64,000 nt of DNA from the NCBI RefSeq assembly GCF_022347685.1, contig NZ_JAKRGF010000009.1, forward strand, positions 1 through 64,000, in the 5' to 3' direction. This document shows, in pieces, positions 17,015 through 27,426 of the stretch. Positions within the stretch are counted from its first letter, which is position 1, and each line of letters opens with the position of its first letter. Position numbers and translations under genes: made by a program. This DNA comes from Thalassobius sp. Cn5-15 (GTDB lineage: Bacteria; Pseudomonadota; Alphaproteobacteria; Rhodobacterales; Rhodobacteraceae). The notes under the pieces were generated by a model. It saw only the letters and a list, made by a program, of their open reading frames with translations, was not told the origin of the DNA and did no database searches.

Positions 17015-18184
17015 ATGTCCCCCTCGCCCCGGTTGGATCTGCCTTATATTGCCCCCGCGCAGGCGCAAAAGCATGTCACCCATAATGAGGCACTGCGCCG
17101 GTTGGACGCGCTGGTGCAGCTCTGTGTTGAGGGGTTTGAAGAGGCCGCTCCCCCTGCGCTGCCGGAGGTGGGGCAGGTCTTTGCCCTCGGGGCGACCCCC
17201 ACCGGCGACTGGGCCGGTCACGCGCATGAATTGGCCCTGCGCGAGGAAAGCGACTGGTTGTTTATCGTCCCACAGGACGGCTGGCGGGCCAGCTTGCGCG
17301 GCAGCGCCGATCTGCGGATCTGGGTAAGCGGCAGCTGGCAGGTGGTGAGTGCCGCACGGCAGAACCTGCCGCACCTTGGCATTGCCGCAACTGCCGATGA
17401 TCACAACCGCCTGTCAGTTTCGGCCCCCGCAACGCTGCTCAATCACGCAGGCAGCGATCATCGCCTGACGGTGAACAAATCCGCCGCCAGCGACACCGCC
17501 GCGCTGTTGTTTCAAAGCGGCTGGCAGGGCCATGCGGAAATGGGGCTGACCGGCAATCTCAGCTTCACCATCAAGGTCAGCGCCGATGGCAGCAGCTGGC
17601 AGGATGCGCTGGCACTGGCCCCCGATGGCAGTGATGTCAGCGGCACGGTGGTGCACGCGGGGTCTTATGCGACGGGGGGCGGTTTGATGAAGGTGGGGGC
17701 CTTCGGTCTGGGCGCCACAGCGGACAGTGCGCACCTTGGCCAGCTTGGCGATGCGGGCGCGGTTAGTCAGCTATTGGGCCATGCCAGCGGGGCAGGGCAG
17801 GGCGACAGCCCTGACAGCACCCGCGCCCATGTGGGCCTGCATCTGGCGCGAGGATCAGATCACTGGGCGCAGATCCTGGCGGCCGTATCTGGTCCAGGCG
17901 ATCCCGCGCTGCTCTGGCGGCGCAATGACGGCACCGGCCCCAGCGGCTGGCAACAGATCTATGATCAGGGCAACGTGCTGGGCCCCGTCAGCGCGGTGGG
18001 CGGCCAGCCCACAGGGGCCTTGATCGAGCAGGGCAGCAACAGCAACGGGCAGTATCTGCGCTTTGCCGATGGCACCCAGATCTGCACCAACTTTGACACC
18101 CCGATCACCACAGCGCCGGCCAGTTTCACCGGCACAGTGACCCGCATTGATGGCGACAAACTGTGGCTGGGCCGCTGGTTCTGA
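17015..18184 (+). CDS. DUF2793 tail-fibre-like protein
   Basis: A 389-residue protein. Residues 1-100 match the DUF2793 domain of alphaproteobacterial phages and gene transfer agents: YIAPAQAQKHVTHNEAL near 10 and the tryptophan-rich WLFIVPQDGW near 84. The remainder is low-complexity, Gly/Ser/Ala-rich and beta-rich, as in fibre or host-recognition proteins. No signal peptide is seen. It heads a three-gene set (17015-18935) followed by an RTX protein. A role in phage-like or surface attachment is inferred from the domain. Confidence 0.8.
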   Translation: MSPSPRLDLPYIAPAQAQKHVTHNEALRRLDALVQLCVEGFEEAAPPALPEVGQVFALGATPTGDWAGHAHELALREESDWLFIVPQDGWRASLRGSADLRIWVSGSWQVVSAARQNLPHLGIAATADDHNRLSVSAPATLLNHAGSDHRLTVNKSAASDTAALLFQSGWQGHAEMGLTGNLSFTIKVSADGSSWQDALALAPDGSDVSGTVVHAGSYATGGGLMKVGAFGLGATADSAHLGQLGDAGAVSQLLGHASGAGQGDSPDSTRAHVGLHLARGSDHWAQILAAVSGPGDPALLWRRNDGTGPSGWQQIYDQGNVLGPVSAVGGQPTGALIEQGSNSNGQYLRFADGTQICTNFDTPITTAPASFTGTVTRIDGDKLWLGRWF

Positions 18185-18204
18185 GCCGAGAGGAGAAAAA
18201 CACC

Positions 18205-18531
18205 ATGACCCCGTTTCACATCACCCTGACCCCCATGCGCCGCGAGGGCCGCCTGACACTGGCCCGCGACGGCGATCAGCTGCTGGTCAATGGCACAGCC
18301 TTTGACCTCAGCGCTATCCCTCAAGGGGCTATTCTGCCCCGCCACGCGGTCGTCTGCGCATACCTCGCCTCCGACATCGCACACCGCACGGATGGCCTGC
18401 ACCTGACACTGATCCTGCCCCATGGCGCTGAAGCCCCTGAGACGCTGCGCTTTCCCGCCCCCCTCAGCGTCATTGAGGAGGGCGAGATCACGCTCCCCGG
18501 TGAGGACACCCCACAGGAGGATGCGGCATGA
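18205..18531 (+). CDS. Hypothetical protein in tail-fibre-like cassette
   Basis: A 108-residue acidic protein. The AGAGGAGAAAAACACC ribosome-binding site selects ATG at 18205. No signal peptide, membrane segment or known domain is visible. It sits between the DUF2793 and DUF4376 genes; its stop overlaps the next start (ATGA), so the three are coupled. A small assembly or chaperone role is plausible but unproven. Confidence 0.75.
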   Translation: MTPFHITLTPMRREGRLTLARDGDQLLVNGTAFDLSAIPQGAILPRHAVVCAYLASDIAHRTDGLHLTLILPHGAEAPETLRFPAPLSVIEEGEITLPGEDTPQEDAA

Positions 18532-18935
18532 ACACCATGGACCTCACCGCCCTGATCCCCGCTGAGGATGTCCGAGACGCCGCCCGTGCAGAGGCGCTTG
18601 CCACTCTTGCGCAGCTGCGCTGGCACTATGAGGTGGGCGGGCTGACCCTGCCCGACGGCGCCCGGTTTGAGGGCGCGCGTGTGGCCACCGATCGCGACAG
18701 CCAGCAGCGCATTGCAATGGTCGCGCAAGCTGGCACCGCACGACGCTGGAAAACACAGACCGGCTGGCTGACGCTCTCCCCCGCGGCGCTGCAGGATCTG
18801 GCCGAGCGGGTGGCATTGCATGTGCAGGCGGGCTTTGACGCCGAACATCAGGTTGCAGGGCAGATCGCCACCGCCCCCGCGCCAGAGGCGCTGGACCTCA
18901 CAGCGGCCTTCACGGCCGCCCTCCTCGCGCCCTAA
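18528..18935 (+). CDS. DUF4376 domain protein
   Basis: A 135-residue protein whose residues 15-110 resemble DUF4376, found near the tail-fibre genes of phages and prophages: RWHYEVGGLTLPDGARF, then ATDRDSQQRI. It overlaps the preceding gene by four bases. The set DUF2793-unknown-DUF4376 looks like a detached tail-fibre module rather than a full prophage, since no capsid, portal or terminase gene is present. Confidence 0.75.
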   Translation: MNTMDLTALIPAEDVRDAARAEALATLAQLRWHYEVGGLTLPDGARFEGARVATDRDSQQRIAMVAQAGTARRWKTQTGWLTLSPAALQDLAERVALHVQAGFDAEHQVAGQIATAPAPEALDLTAAFTAALLAP

Positions 18936-19062
18936 AACCACGCCCTAAAACCGCGCGCATTTAAATCACACTGATCACAAGTGCCGCGCTTTCACCGCAA
19001 TGACGCACCGCCCCTGACCGATCCCGCTGTCACATCTGCCCTGAGGCAAAAGAGGACGGCGG

Positions 19063-21378
19063 ATGCAGCTCACAGTTCAGGGACGGTTCAGCTCAGGGCA
19101 GGCAACGCTCGACAGCGATCTGCGGGCGCTGCAGATCGTCGAGAGGGACGGCCAGCTGGCGCTTTACGGCGCCAGTGGAACGGGAGGCGGCATCAGCAGC
19201 TACCGCCTCAGCACCAGCGGCACGGCGACATTTCAAGACAGCCATTTCTATGCGCTGGATCCCACAACCCTCGGCCCCGGTCATCTCGGCATGCTGGGGG
19301 CGGGAGATCAGGCGCAGCTCCTCTTCAGCAGCGCAGGCGGGGTGCAAACCCTGCGGCTCAGCCCTGATGCAACACTGGGCGCGGCCACCCAACTGACAGG
19401 GGTGTCCCCAAACACACCGCTCACCGCACTTGCCACTTTGGCGCTCACAGACAGCACGCTTCTGTTCACCGCCTCCAGCACTGCCGCACAGGTCAGCCTG
19501 ACGCAGATAAACGGTGCCGAGATCACCACCGCCCCCCCCCGTAGCCTGCCCGCACTGACCGATGCCACCACCCTCAGCACCGCGGTGATTGCCGACACAG
19601 CCCTCCTCCTCAGCACCGACAGCAGCCAGATCCACAGCCACCGCATTTCCACCACCGGCTACCTGACACCCCTCACCACATTGGGCGCAAACGAGGGCTT
19701 TGGCCTCGCCCAACCCACTGCGATGGAAGTGATCGGGGCCTTTGGCCGCACATGGGCCATCCTCACCGCCGCAGATAGCAATTCGCTGAGTGTGATCGAG
19801 GTCGACGCCACAGGCAGCCTCACCCCCCGCGATCACCTGATCGACACCCGCGCGACCCGTTTTGCTGGCGCACAGGCCCTCAGCGTGGTGACGGTGGAGG
19901 GCAGGGAAGAGGCAGGCGAACATGTGCTGGTGATCACCGGCGGGCGCGATGATGGGCTGAGCCTCTTTGCGCTGTTACCCGACGGGCGACTGACCCATCT
20001 GCACAGTATTGAACACCGCGACGGACGCGGGTTGATGGATGTGCGCCAGATCACCGCGCGGCAGATGGGCGATCAACTGCAGATCTTCGTCACCTCAGAG
20101 GCCGAAGGCGGGATCACCCAGCTGCACGTGCCGCTTGCGACCCTTGGCCTAGCGCCCAGCACTGGCACACCGCCCAGCACCGGCGGGCTCAATGGCGGGG
20201 CAGGCGATGACCTGCTGCTGGCACAGGACGGCAGCCGACTGACAGGTGGGGCGGGCGCCGACCTCTTCATTCTGGCCCCTTTAGGTGACGCCACCATCAC
20301 TGATTTCGACCCCGGTGCGGACCGGCTGGATCTCAGCGCCTGGGCCATGCTGCGCAGCGCCGCACAATTGCAGATCACCGCGACTGGCACTGGGGCCGAG
20401 GTGCGCTACCGCGACAACACGCTGGTGCTCAATAGCGCCAGTGGCCAGCCGTTCGAGGATCCCCACGCGCTGCTCGCCGCGCAATTCACCGGCGCGGACC
20501 GCGCGCTGCTCCTTGGCCAGCCGCAGGGCATGACCTTAGAGGGCAGCGTGGAGGCCAACAGCCTCACCGGCAGCAACGGCGATGATGTAATCACCGCCAG
20601 CAGCGGCAACGACAGCGTCATCAGCTACGCCGGTGACGACCTGATCAATGCGGGCGGCGATGATGACCGGATCTTTGCTGGCGACGGCGCGGACACCATC
20701 TGGGGCGCGGCAGGGCACGATACGCTGTGGGGGGAGGCAGGCGATGACGTGCTCGGCGGCGGCACGGGCAGTGACACGATCTGGGCAGGCGACGGCCACG
20801 ACCACGTCTATGGCGGCGCAGGCTGGGATGAGTTGGGCGGGGCAGATGGCCATGACACGATTTGGGCCAGCGATGGCAATGACACGCTTTATGGTGGCGC
20901 AGGCAATGACGTGCTGGGCGGCGGGCGCGATGATGACACCGTCTGGGGCGATGGCGGCAATGACCTGCTCTATGGCGGCGAAGGCCGTGACGAGCTGGGC
21001 GGCGGCGCGGGCAACGATACCCTATGGGCCAGCGCCGGCGACGATCTGGTCTGGGGCGGCGCAGGCGATGATCAGCTGAGCGGTGGGCCCGGTGATGACA
21101 CGCTGTGGGGCGGTGCGGGCAGCGATACATTTGTTTTCGGCGCCACCTCCGAAGGAGTGGCCGATCCGATGAACGGCAATGACCAGATCGGCGATTTCAC
21201 GGCAGGAAGCGATCGCTTGCACTTCACCCCCAACACAGGCGGCGGGCCGGTGCAGTTTTCCGACCTGAGCCTCAGCGACACCGCAGAGGGCCTGCAGATC
21301 ACCTATGACGGCGGCCGCCTGCTGCTGATCGGTCTGGAGATGGCCGATTTCAGCACATCAGACGTGCTGTTTGGGTAG
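19063..21378 (+). CDS. RTX calcium-binding secreted protein with beta-propeller-like N-terminus
   Basis: A 771-residue acidic protein without a Sec signal, as expected for type I secretion. Residues 1-370 are rich in beta strands and repeat in a way that suggests a beta-propeller. A first GGxGxD patch lies at about 378-400, followed by a FILAPLGDATITDFDPGADRL spacer-like segment, and a second array of RTX nonapeptides (GGAGNDVLGG type) covers about 490-690. The end has the DQIGDFTAGSDRL-type terminal domain used as secretion signal. No ABC exporter gene is in this window, so export must use one encoded elsewhere. Adhesion or matrix function is likely. Confidence 0.85.
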   Translation: MQLTVQGRFSSGQATLDSDLRALQIVERDGQLALYGASGTGGGISSYRLSTSGTATFQDSHFYALDPTTLGPGHLGMLGAGDQAQLLFSSAGGVQTLRLSPDATLGAATQLTGVSPNTPLTALATLALTDSTLLFTASSTAAQVSLTQINGAEITTAPPRSLPALTDATTLSTAVIADTALLLSTDSSQIHSHRISTTGYLTPLTTLGANEGFGLAQPTAMEVIGAFGRTWAILTAADSNSLSVIEVDATGSLTPRDHLIDTRATRFAGAQALSVVTVEGREEAGEHVLVITGGRDDGLSLFALLPDGRLTHLHSIEHRDGRGLMDVRQITARQMGDQLQIFVTSEAEGGITQLHVPLATLGLAPSTGTPPSTGGLNGGAGDDLLLAQDGSRLTGGAGADLFILAPLGDATITDFDPGADRLDLSAWAMLRSAAQLQITATGTGAEVRYRDNTLVLNSASGQPFEDPHALLAAQFTGADRALLLGQPQGMTLEGSVEANSLTGSNGDDVITASSGNDSVISYAGDDLINAGGDDDRIFAGDGADTIWGAAGHDTLWGEAGDDVLGGGTGSDTIWAGDGHDHVYGGAGWDELGGADGHDTIWASDGNDTLYGGAGNDVLGGGRDDDTVWGDGGNDLLYGGEGRDELGGGAGNDTLWASAGDDLVWGGAGDDQLSGGPGDDTLWGGAGSDTFVFGATSEGVADPMNGNDQIGDFTAGSDRLHFTPNTGGGPVQFSDLSLSDTAEGLQITYDGGRLLLIGLEMADFSTSDVLFG

Positions 21379-21475
21379 GGTTACGGAGGCAGCGCGCATA
21401 TATTTAACATAACATTGATTATAAAACGTTTATCAACGCGGCGGGCACACCCCAAACTAGGATGTTATACATCCC

Positions 21476-21694
21476 CTATCTTACTGCAAAATAGCGCCCA
21501 ACCAGATCTAGTGCGGACATGGTGCCAAAATAAAATCCAAGGGCAAACATCCACTCCGGCTCCCCGTCCGGCACGCCACTTATCACCACCATCGCGAAAT
21601 TGAGGACTGCAAAGAAAAGGAACAAAAAGAGACTTGAGGCACTCAGCCAAAACTTAATCTTCCGCGTTGCGGATAAGGCGTACAGAGACGGCAA
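21476..21694 (-). CDS. Possible small membrane protein (72 residues)
   Basis: Two hydrophobic segments are visible (about residues 17-38 and 50-70). Base composition is AT-richer than the flanking genes. It overlaps the end of another small frame at 21654-21830. No family is recognised; either or both may be remnants. Confidence 0.35.
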   Translation of the reverse strand: MPSLYALSATRKIKFWLSASSLFLFLFFAVLNFAMVVISGVPDGEPEWMFALGFYFGTMSALDLVGRYFAVR

Positions 21695-21830
21695 AAAACA
21701 CCAATACGGTCATGCACTGAATGAGGGCATGCGGGATGTGAAAGACGATCAAAGTCGTTGCCAAAAGTAAGCTGTGCAACCGTATGAATAGCAACAACCC
21801 CTCGCGACCACGCAGGGCTAATGTGAACAT
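21654..21830 (-). CDS. Possible small membrane protein (58 residues)
   Basis: A short frame starting MFTLALRGREGLLLF with one long hydrophobic stretch and a basic end (VRLIRNAED). It reads into the next small frame, a tandem arrangement that may be two small subunits or a decayed gene. No homologue is recognised. The remaining bases up to 21919 hold no obvious gene. Confidence 0.3.
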   Translation of the reverse strand: MFTLALRGREGLLLFIRLHSLLLATTLIVFHIPHALIQCMTVLVFFAVSVRLIRNAED

Positions 21831-21919
21831 AAGACCTGGCTTTCTACAGGTTATGGCATCTCTGGCGCACCTCTAAAGCGCGCGATAACTATCCTACGCC
21901 GCTGCCCTAAACGGTAAAT

Positions 21920-22948
21920 TTACTGTGCGGTCCCAGCCTCATTGGGGCGATAGAACTCGCGATACCACTCAACAAACCGTGCAACGCCTTCGCGGACGTC
22001 GGTCTTTGGCTGATACCCTGTCAACGATTTCAGCAATTCAGCATCTGCCCAAGTTGCAGGGACATCGCCTGGCTGCATTGGCAACAAGTTGCGCTCGGCC
22101 TGAACGCCTGTTGCAGCCTCGATCGCCTCGATGAAATCCGTCAATTTAACCGCGTCGCTGTTGCCAATGTTTACCACCCGATGGGGCGCCACTGGCGATA
22201 GGCTGTCACCCTCAGGCACAACGCCATCTGCAGGCCGTTCGGGGATCGCGTCCATCAACAGCCGGATACCTTCAACAAGATCCTCCACATAGGTGAAGTC
22301 CCGTTTCATGTCGCCATGATTATAGACGTCGATCGGATTGCCTTCCAGGATCGCTTTGGTGAACTTGAACAATGCCATATCCGGCCGGCCCCACGGCCCG
22401 TACACGGTAAAGAAGCGGAACATCGTCACGGGCAAATCAAACAAATGCGCATAGGAATGCGCCATATTCTCTGTCGATTTCTTCGTTGCCGCATAAAAGG
22501 ACATCTGATGGTCCGCGCGCTGTGTTTCCTGATAGGGCATCTCTGTATTGGCCCCAAAGGCCGACGAGGTGGAAGCAAGCAGCATGTGTTTCGGCGGATA
22601 TGCGCGGGCGGCCTCAAGAATTTCAAAGGTGCCAACGATATTGCTTTCCAGATAGGAGCGCGGGTTCTCGATCGAATACCGCACACCCGCCTGGGCCGCC
22701 AAATGAACGACATAGTCAGGCTTATGGGCCTCAAAAAGTTTCATCATTAGGCCCGGCTCTTCGACCTTGCCCATGATAGGCAGAAAGTTAGCGTGCGCCA
22801 GCCGGCTATGGCGGGCCTCCTTCAGCGCAACATCATAGTAGTCCGTCATTGCATCAAGACCGATAACGCAAAATCCCTGCCCCAGCAAAAGCTGGCAGAG
22901 ATGATGACCAATGAATCCAGCCGAACCGGTTACAAGTACAGTTTGCAT
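21920..22948 (-). CDS. UDP-glucuronate 4-epimerase-like NAD-dependent epimerase
   Basis: An extended SDR epimerase, 342 residues from ATG at 22948 (MQTVLVTGSAGFIGHHL). NAD-binding TGSAGFIG, the YAATKK catalytic Tyr-x3-Lys, and FFTVYGPWGRPDMALF are typical of UDP-glucuronate 4-epimerases (LpsL/Cap1J type), which make UDP-galacturonate. The gene starts 7 bases after the stop of UDP-glucose dehydrogenase, which supplies its substrate. A longer reading to 23017 overlaps ugd and is unlikely. Confidence 0.88.
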   Translation of the reverse strand: MQTVLVTGSAGFIGHHLCQLLLGQGFCVIGLDAMTDYYDVALKEARHSRLAHANFLPIMGKVEEPGLMMKLFEAHKPDYVVHLAAQAGVRYSIENPRSYLESNIVGTFEILEAARAYPPKHMLLASTSSAFGANTEMPYQETQRADHQMSFYAATKKSTENMAHSYAHLFDLPVTMFRFFTVYGPWGRPDMALFKFTKAILEGNPIDVYNHGDMKRDFTYVEDLVEGIRLLMDAIPERPADGVVPEGDSLSPVAPHRVVNIGNSDAVKLTDFIEAIEAATGVQAERNLLPMQPGDVPATWADAELLKSLTGYQPKTDVREGVARFVEWYREFYRPNEAGTAQ

Positions 22949-22955
22949 AGGTGCC

Positions 22956-24122
22956 TCAATCCCCGCCAAAGAGGTCACGGGTGAATACTTTCTCTTCGAT
23001 GCCGTCGAGGTCATCACTCAGCCGGTTGGCAACGATCACATCGGCCTCTGCCTTAAACGCGTCGAGGTCGCGGATCACCCGGGAGTGGAAGAAATGCTCT
23101 TCCTCCATCACCGGTTCATAGACGATCACCTCAATGCCTTTGGCTTTCAGGCGTTTCATGATCCCCTGCACCGAACTCATGCGGAAATTGTCTGACCCTG
23201 CTTTCATCACCAGCCGGTAGATGCCCACGACCTTAGGGCCTTTCATCAGAATCTGATCGGTTAGAAAATCCTTGCGGGTGCGGTTGGCATCGACAATGGC
23301 GCGGATCAGGTTCTGCGGCACATGATTGTAGTTGGCCAAGAGCTGTTTGGTGTCCTTGGGCAGGCAATAACCACCATAGCCGAAGGAGGGGTTGTTGTAA
23401 TGGCCACCGATGCGTGGATCCAAGCTGATGCCTTCGATGATCTGGCGGGTGTCCATACCGCCGGCCATGGCGTAGCTGTCCAGCTCGTTAAAGAAGGCAA
23501 CACGCATCGCCAGATAGGTGTTGGCAAACAGTTTGATCGCCTCCGCCTCATTGGCATCGGTGAACAGAACCTCCACCTCTTTACGTTCGGCCCCTTCCAG
23601 CAGCAGATCGGCAAAGATGCGTGCGCGATCAGAACGTTCGCCAACAATGATCCGACTGGGGTGCAGGTTGTCATAAAGCGCCCGGCCTTCGCGCAAAAAC
23701 TCAGGGCTGAAGATCACCTGTTCGGTGCCGAGCCGCGCCCGCACGTCAGCAACAAAGCCGACAGGGATTGTCGATTTGATCACGATGGTGGCGGCGGGGT
23801 TCAGGGCAATCACCTGCCCAATCACCGCTTCAACACTGGAAGTGTCGAAATAGTTTGTTTTCGGGTCATAGTTTGTCGGCGTTGCCACGATGACAAAATC
23901 CGCGTCCCCATAGGCCGCGGTCGCATCAGTGGTGGCCTGCAGGTTTAGGGTGCGGCCTTTCAGAAACTCTTCGATATCAGGGTCGACGATCGGGCTTTGG
24001 CCCGCGTTGACCAGGGCCACGCGATCTTCACTGACATCAACGGCAACAACCGCATGGTTCTGCGCCAGCAAAACGGCATTGGACAGGCCCACATACCCCA
24101 GACCTGCGACTGCAATTTTCAT
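22956..24122 (-). CDS. ugd: UDP-glucose 6-dehydrogenase
   Basis: Oxidises UDP-glucose to UDP-glucuronate with NAD. The Rossmann start [19 protein letters not shown] and the catalytic region [15 protein letters not shown] (Cys near residue 249) are both present; 388 residues is the usual length of this class. It is followed by the UDP-glucuronate epimerase and preceded 12 bases upstream by the manC-type gene, forming one minus-strand run. Confidence 0.93.
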   Translation of the reverse strand: MKIAVAGLGYVGLSNAVLLAQNHAVVAVDVSEDRVALVNAGQSPIVDPDIEEFLKGRTLNLQATTDATAAYGDADFVIVATPTNYDPKTNYFDTSSVEAVIGQVIALNPAATIVIKSTIPVGFVADVRARLGTEQVIFSPEFLREGRALYDNLHPSRIIVGERSDRARIFADLLLEGAERKEVEVLFTDANEAEAIKLFANTYLAMRVAFFNELDSYAMAGGMDTRQIIEGISLDPRIGGHYNNPSFGYGGYCLPKDTKQLLANYNHVPQNLIRAIVDANRTRKDFLTDQILMKGPKVVGIYRLVMKAGSDNFRMSSVQGIMKRLKAKGIEVIVYEPVMEEEHFFHSRVIRDLDAFKAEADVIVANRLSDDLDGIEEKVFTRDLFGGD

Positions 24123-24134
24123 TTTAAAGTCCCT

Positions 24135-25565
24135 TTAATCCCGCGCGTAGACGTCTTCGTAGCGGATAATATCATCTTCGCCAACATAGGCGCCAGTCTG
24201 TACCTCGATCAGCACCATCGGCACTTTGCCGGGGTTTTCCATCCGGTGCACGGCGCCCAGCGGGATATAGACCGACTGGTTTTCTGTCACCAGCTTCACC
24301 TCATCATCCACGGTGACGCGCGCGGTGCCTTCGACCACAATCCAATGCTCTGAGCGGTGCACATGGCTTTGCAGCGACAGCGCCGCGCCGGGGTGCACCA
24401 TGATGCGTTTCACCTGGAAACGGCCGCCAACCACAAGGCTTTCAAACCAACCCCAGGGGCGGTGATCCTTAGGGAAGGTGGTGGCCTGTGCCGCGCCTTT
24501 TTCCTTCAACGCCGTGACCGCTTTCTTGACGCTTTGCGCACAGCTCATATCCGCCACCAGAACCGCGTCGTTCATCGCGATGGTCATGATGTTTTTGAGG
24601 CCAATGCCCACCACTTCCATATTGGGGCTCTCTGAGCGCAGCAGCGTGTCCTGACAGTCAATTGCCGTGGCGCCGTCCGAGGTCACAACGCCCTGCCCGT
24701 CCGGCCCGCTTTCACGCCAGACCGCATCCCAACCGCCAAGGTCGGACCAATCTGCATCAAAGGGCACGACAGAAAGATTTACCGCCTTTTCCATCACCGC
24801 ATAATCGATCGAGATATCTTCGGCCTCAGCCCAGGGGCCGGGCGCCAACCGCAGGAAGCCAAGGTCCACCTGCGCCTCATCAAGCGCGGATGTCACCGGT
24901 GCGATCAGCGCAGGCGCATAGGCTTCAAAGGCGGCGATCATATCGGCAGCGCGGAACAGGAAGATGCCTGCGTTCCACTTAAAGTTGCCAGCCGCCAGCA
25001 TCTCTGCCGCCCGCGCCGCATCGGGCTTTTCCACGAACCGCTTCAACGCCACAGCATTGCCAGTGGCGTCGGGCTGCGCTGCCAGTTCCAGATAGCCATA
25101 GGCGGTTTCCGCATGGCTGGGCGTGATGCCGAAGGTGACCAACTGCCCTGCGGTCACCGCTTCCATTCCTTTGGCCACGGCGGCGGCAAAGGCCTGCGCG
25201 TCCGGCACCACATGATCTGAGGGCGCCACCAGCAGCACCGCCTCAGGATCGGCGGCATGGGCCTTCAGCGCGGCGGCCAGCACGGCGGGGGCGGTGTTGC
25301 GCCCCTCAGGCTCGATCAGAATGGCGCCGGGGTCGATGCCCACGCCCTGCAACTGCTCGGTCACAATGAAGCGAAAATCGGAATTGGTCAGCACCATCGG
25401 CCGGTCATAGCTGACATCGCCCTGCACCCCGCTTAACCGCTGCGCCGCCGCCTGAAACAAGGTCGTTTCGCCCACAAGTGGTGCAAACTGTTTAGGATAG
25501 CTTTTACGCGACAGCGGCCAAAGGCGCGTACCTGAACCGCCACAGAGGAGAACGGGGGTGATCAT
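24135..25565 (-). CDS. manC: Mannose-1-phosphate guanylyltransferase / mannose-6-phosphate isomerase
   Basis: A bifunctional type II PMI/GMP enzyme of 476 residues. The guanylyltransferase domain shows GGSGTRLWPLSRKSYPKQF at the start and FVEKPDAARA near 175. The C-terminal cupin domain (about 350-476) with RPWGWFESL and LQSHVHRSEHW is the phosphomannose isomerase part. It makes GDP-mannose for the polysaccharide. The start MITPVLLCGG at 25565 fits the family; a slightly longer frame to 25583 exists. Confidence 0.93.
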   Translation of the reverse strand: MITPVLLCGGSGTRLWPLSRKSYPKQFAPLVGETTLFQAAAQRLSGVQGDVSYDRPMVLTNSDFRFIVTEQLQGVGIDPGAILIEPEGRNTAPAVLAAALKAHAADPEAVLLVAPSDHVVPDAQAFAAAVAKGMEAVTAGQLVTFGITPSHAETAYGYLELAAQPDATGNAVALKRFVEKPDAARAAEMLAAGNFKWNAGIFLFRAADMIAAFEAYAPALIAPVTSALDEAQVDLGFLRLAPGPWAEAEDISIDYAVMEKAVNLSVVPFDADWSDLGGWDAVWRESGPDGQGVVTSDGATAIDCQDTLLRSESPNMEVVGIGLKNIMTIAMNDAVLVADMSCAQSVKKAVTALKEKGAAQATTFPKDHRPWGWFESLVVGGRFQVKRIMVHPGAALSLQSHVHRSEHWIVVEGTARVTVDDEVKLVTENQSVYIPLGAVHRMENPGKVPMVLIEVQTGAYVGEDDIIRYEDVYARD

Positions 25566-25681
25566 TGAGCCAATCCATTTCATCAGAAAATATACCGTTC
25601 CTATGTGCTACGAAATGGCCTCCAGTTCAAACGCTAGATGCAGGTTTCCCCTTATTCTCTATGGCAGCACCCTCAGGCGCC

Positions 25682-26568
<887 letters not shown>

Positions 26569-26572
<4 letters not shown>

Positions 26573-27426
26573 TGGGAAATATCCTTTAAATCAATCAGTA
26601 CCCGCGACAGGCTTTCGCGCCAATCGGGACGGGAAATGCCAAAATCTGTGACCAGCGTTGTGCAGTCCATGCGCGAATTTTCCGGACGTTTGGCGGGGGT
26701 CGGATAATCAGACGAAGGGATGTCGGTGACAGTCACCGCGCGGTCACTTCGCGCAAATGTTTCGCGCGCGAAACCGACCCAGCTGACATCCGGTGTGCCG
26801 GCAAAATGATAGGTGCCGCCCGCATGCGTGCCGGCCACCATCTGGCGGGCAATCGAAACACAAGCCGCAGCAATATCCGCCGCTGCCGTCGGCCCGCCAA
26901 TCTGATCGGCCACGACACTCAGCGCATCGCGGCTTTCAGACAGGCGCAGCATGGTTTTCACAAAGTTTGCCCCATGGGCCGAAAACACCCAGGATGTGCG
27001 CAGGATCACATGGCGCCCGCCCGCCGCGCGAATGCCCTCTTCGCCGACCAGTTTGGACCGGCCATAAGCCCCCAACGGCGCGGTCGCATCACCCGGCTGC
27101 CACGCCGCCTGCCCCGATCCATCAAAAACATAATCGGTCGATATATGGATAAACGGAATATCCCGCGCCGCACAGGCCCGCGCCATCGCGGTGGGGGCAT
27201 CCCCGTTCACCACGGTGGCCAGCGCCTCTTCCTCTTCGGCGCGATCAACGGCGGTGTAGGCGGCGGCGTTGATCACCACATCCGGCGCGTGGGTGGCAAT
27301 CGCATCTGCACATCCCACCGGATCGCTCAAATCGGCCATCGCGCGATCGTGAAACTGCGCCCCGGGCATGAGCCGCGCCAGCTCCCGCGCCACCTGACCG
27401 GTTTTGCCAAAGACCAGCAGCTTCAT
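26569..27426 (-). CDS. rfbD: dTDP-4-dehydrorhamnose reductase
   Basis: Last enzyme of the dTDP-L-rhamnose pathway (RmlD). It has the GKTGQVA nucleotide-binding loop, [10 protein letters not shown] near residue 95, and the YGRSKLVGE catalytic Tyr-x3-Lys near 123; 285 residues is normal. Overlaps rfbB and rfbA by four bases each. Its coding region contains an unexpected parS-like palindrome at 26758-26774. Confidence 0.95.
26758..26774. promoter_or_regulatory. parS-like palindrome inside rfbD
   Basis: TGTTTCGCGCGCGAAAC matches 17 of the 18 bases of the two parS sites next to parB (35293-35310, 36477-36494); only the last base differs. The core of 16 bp is a perfect palindrome. It lies about 8.5 kb from parAB within a coding region. 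Confidence 0.6.

Noticed and set aside
17015-18935. A prophage or complete gene transfer agent
   Set aside because: Only tail-fibre-like genes are present; no terminase, portal, capsid, lysis or integrase gene was seen.
20520-21130. A CRISPR-like or tandem DNA repeat
   Set aside because: The periodicity comes from coding RTX nonapeptides (GGxGxD); the same holds for 29500-30230 in the protease gene.
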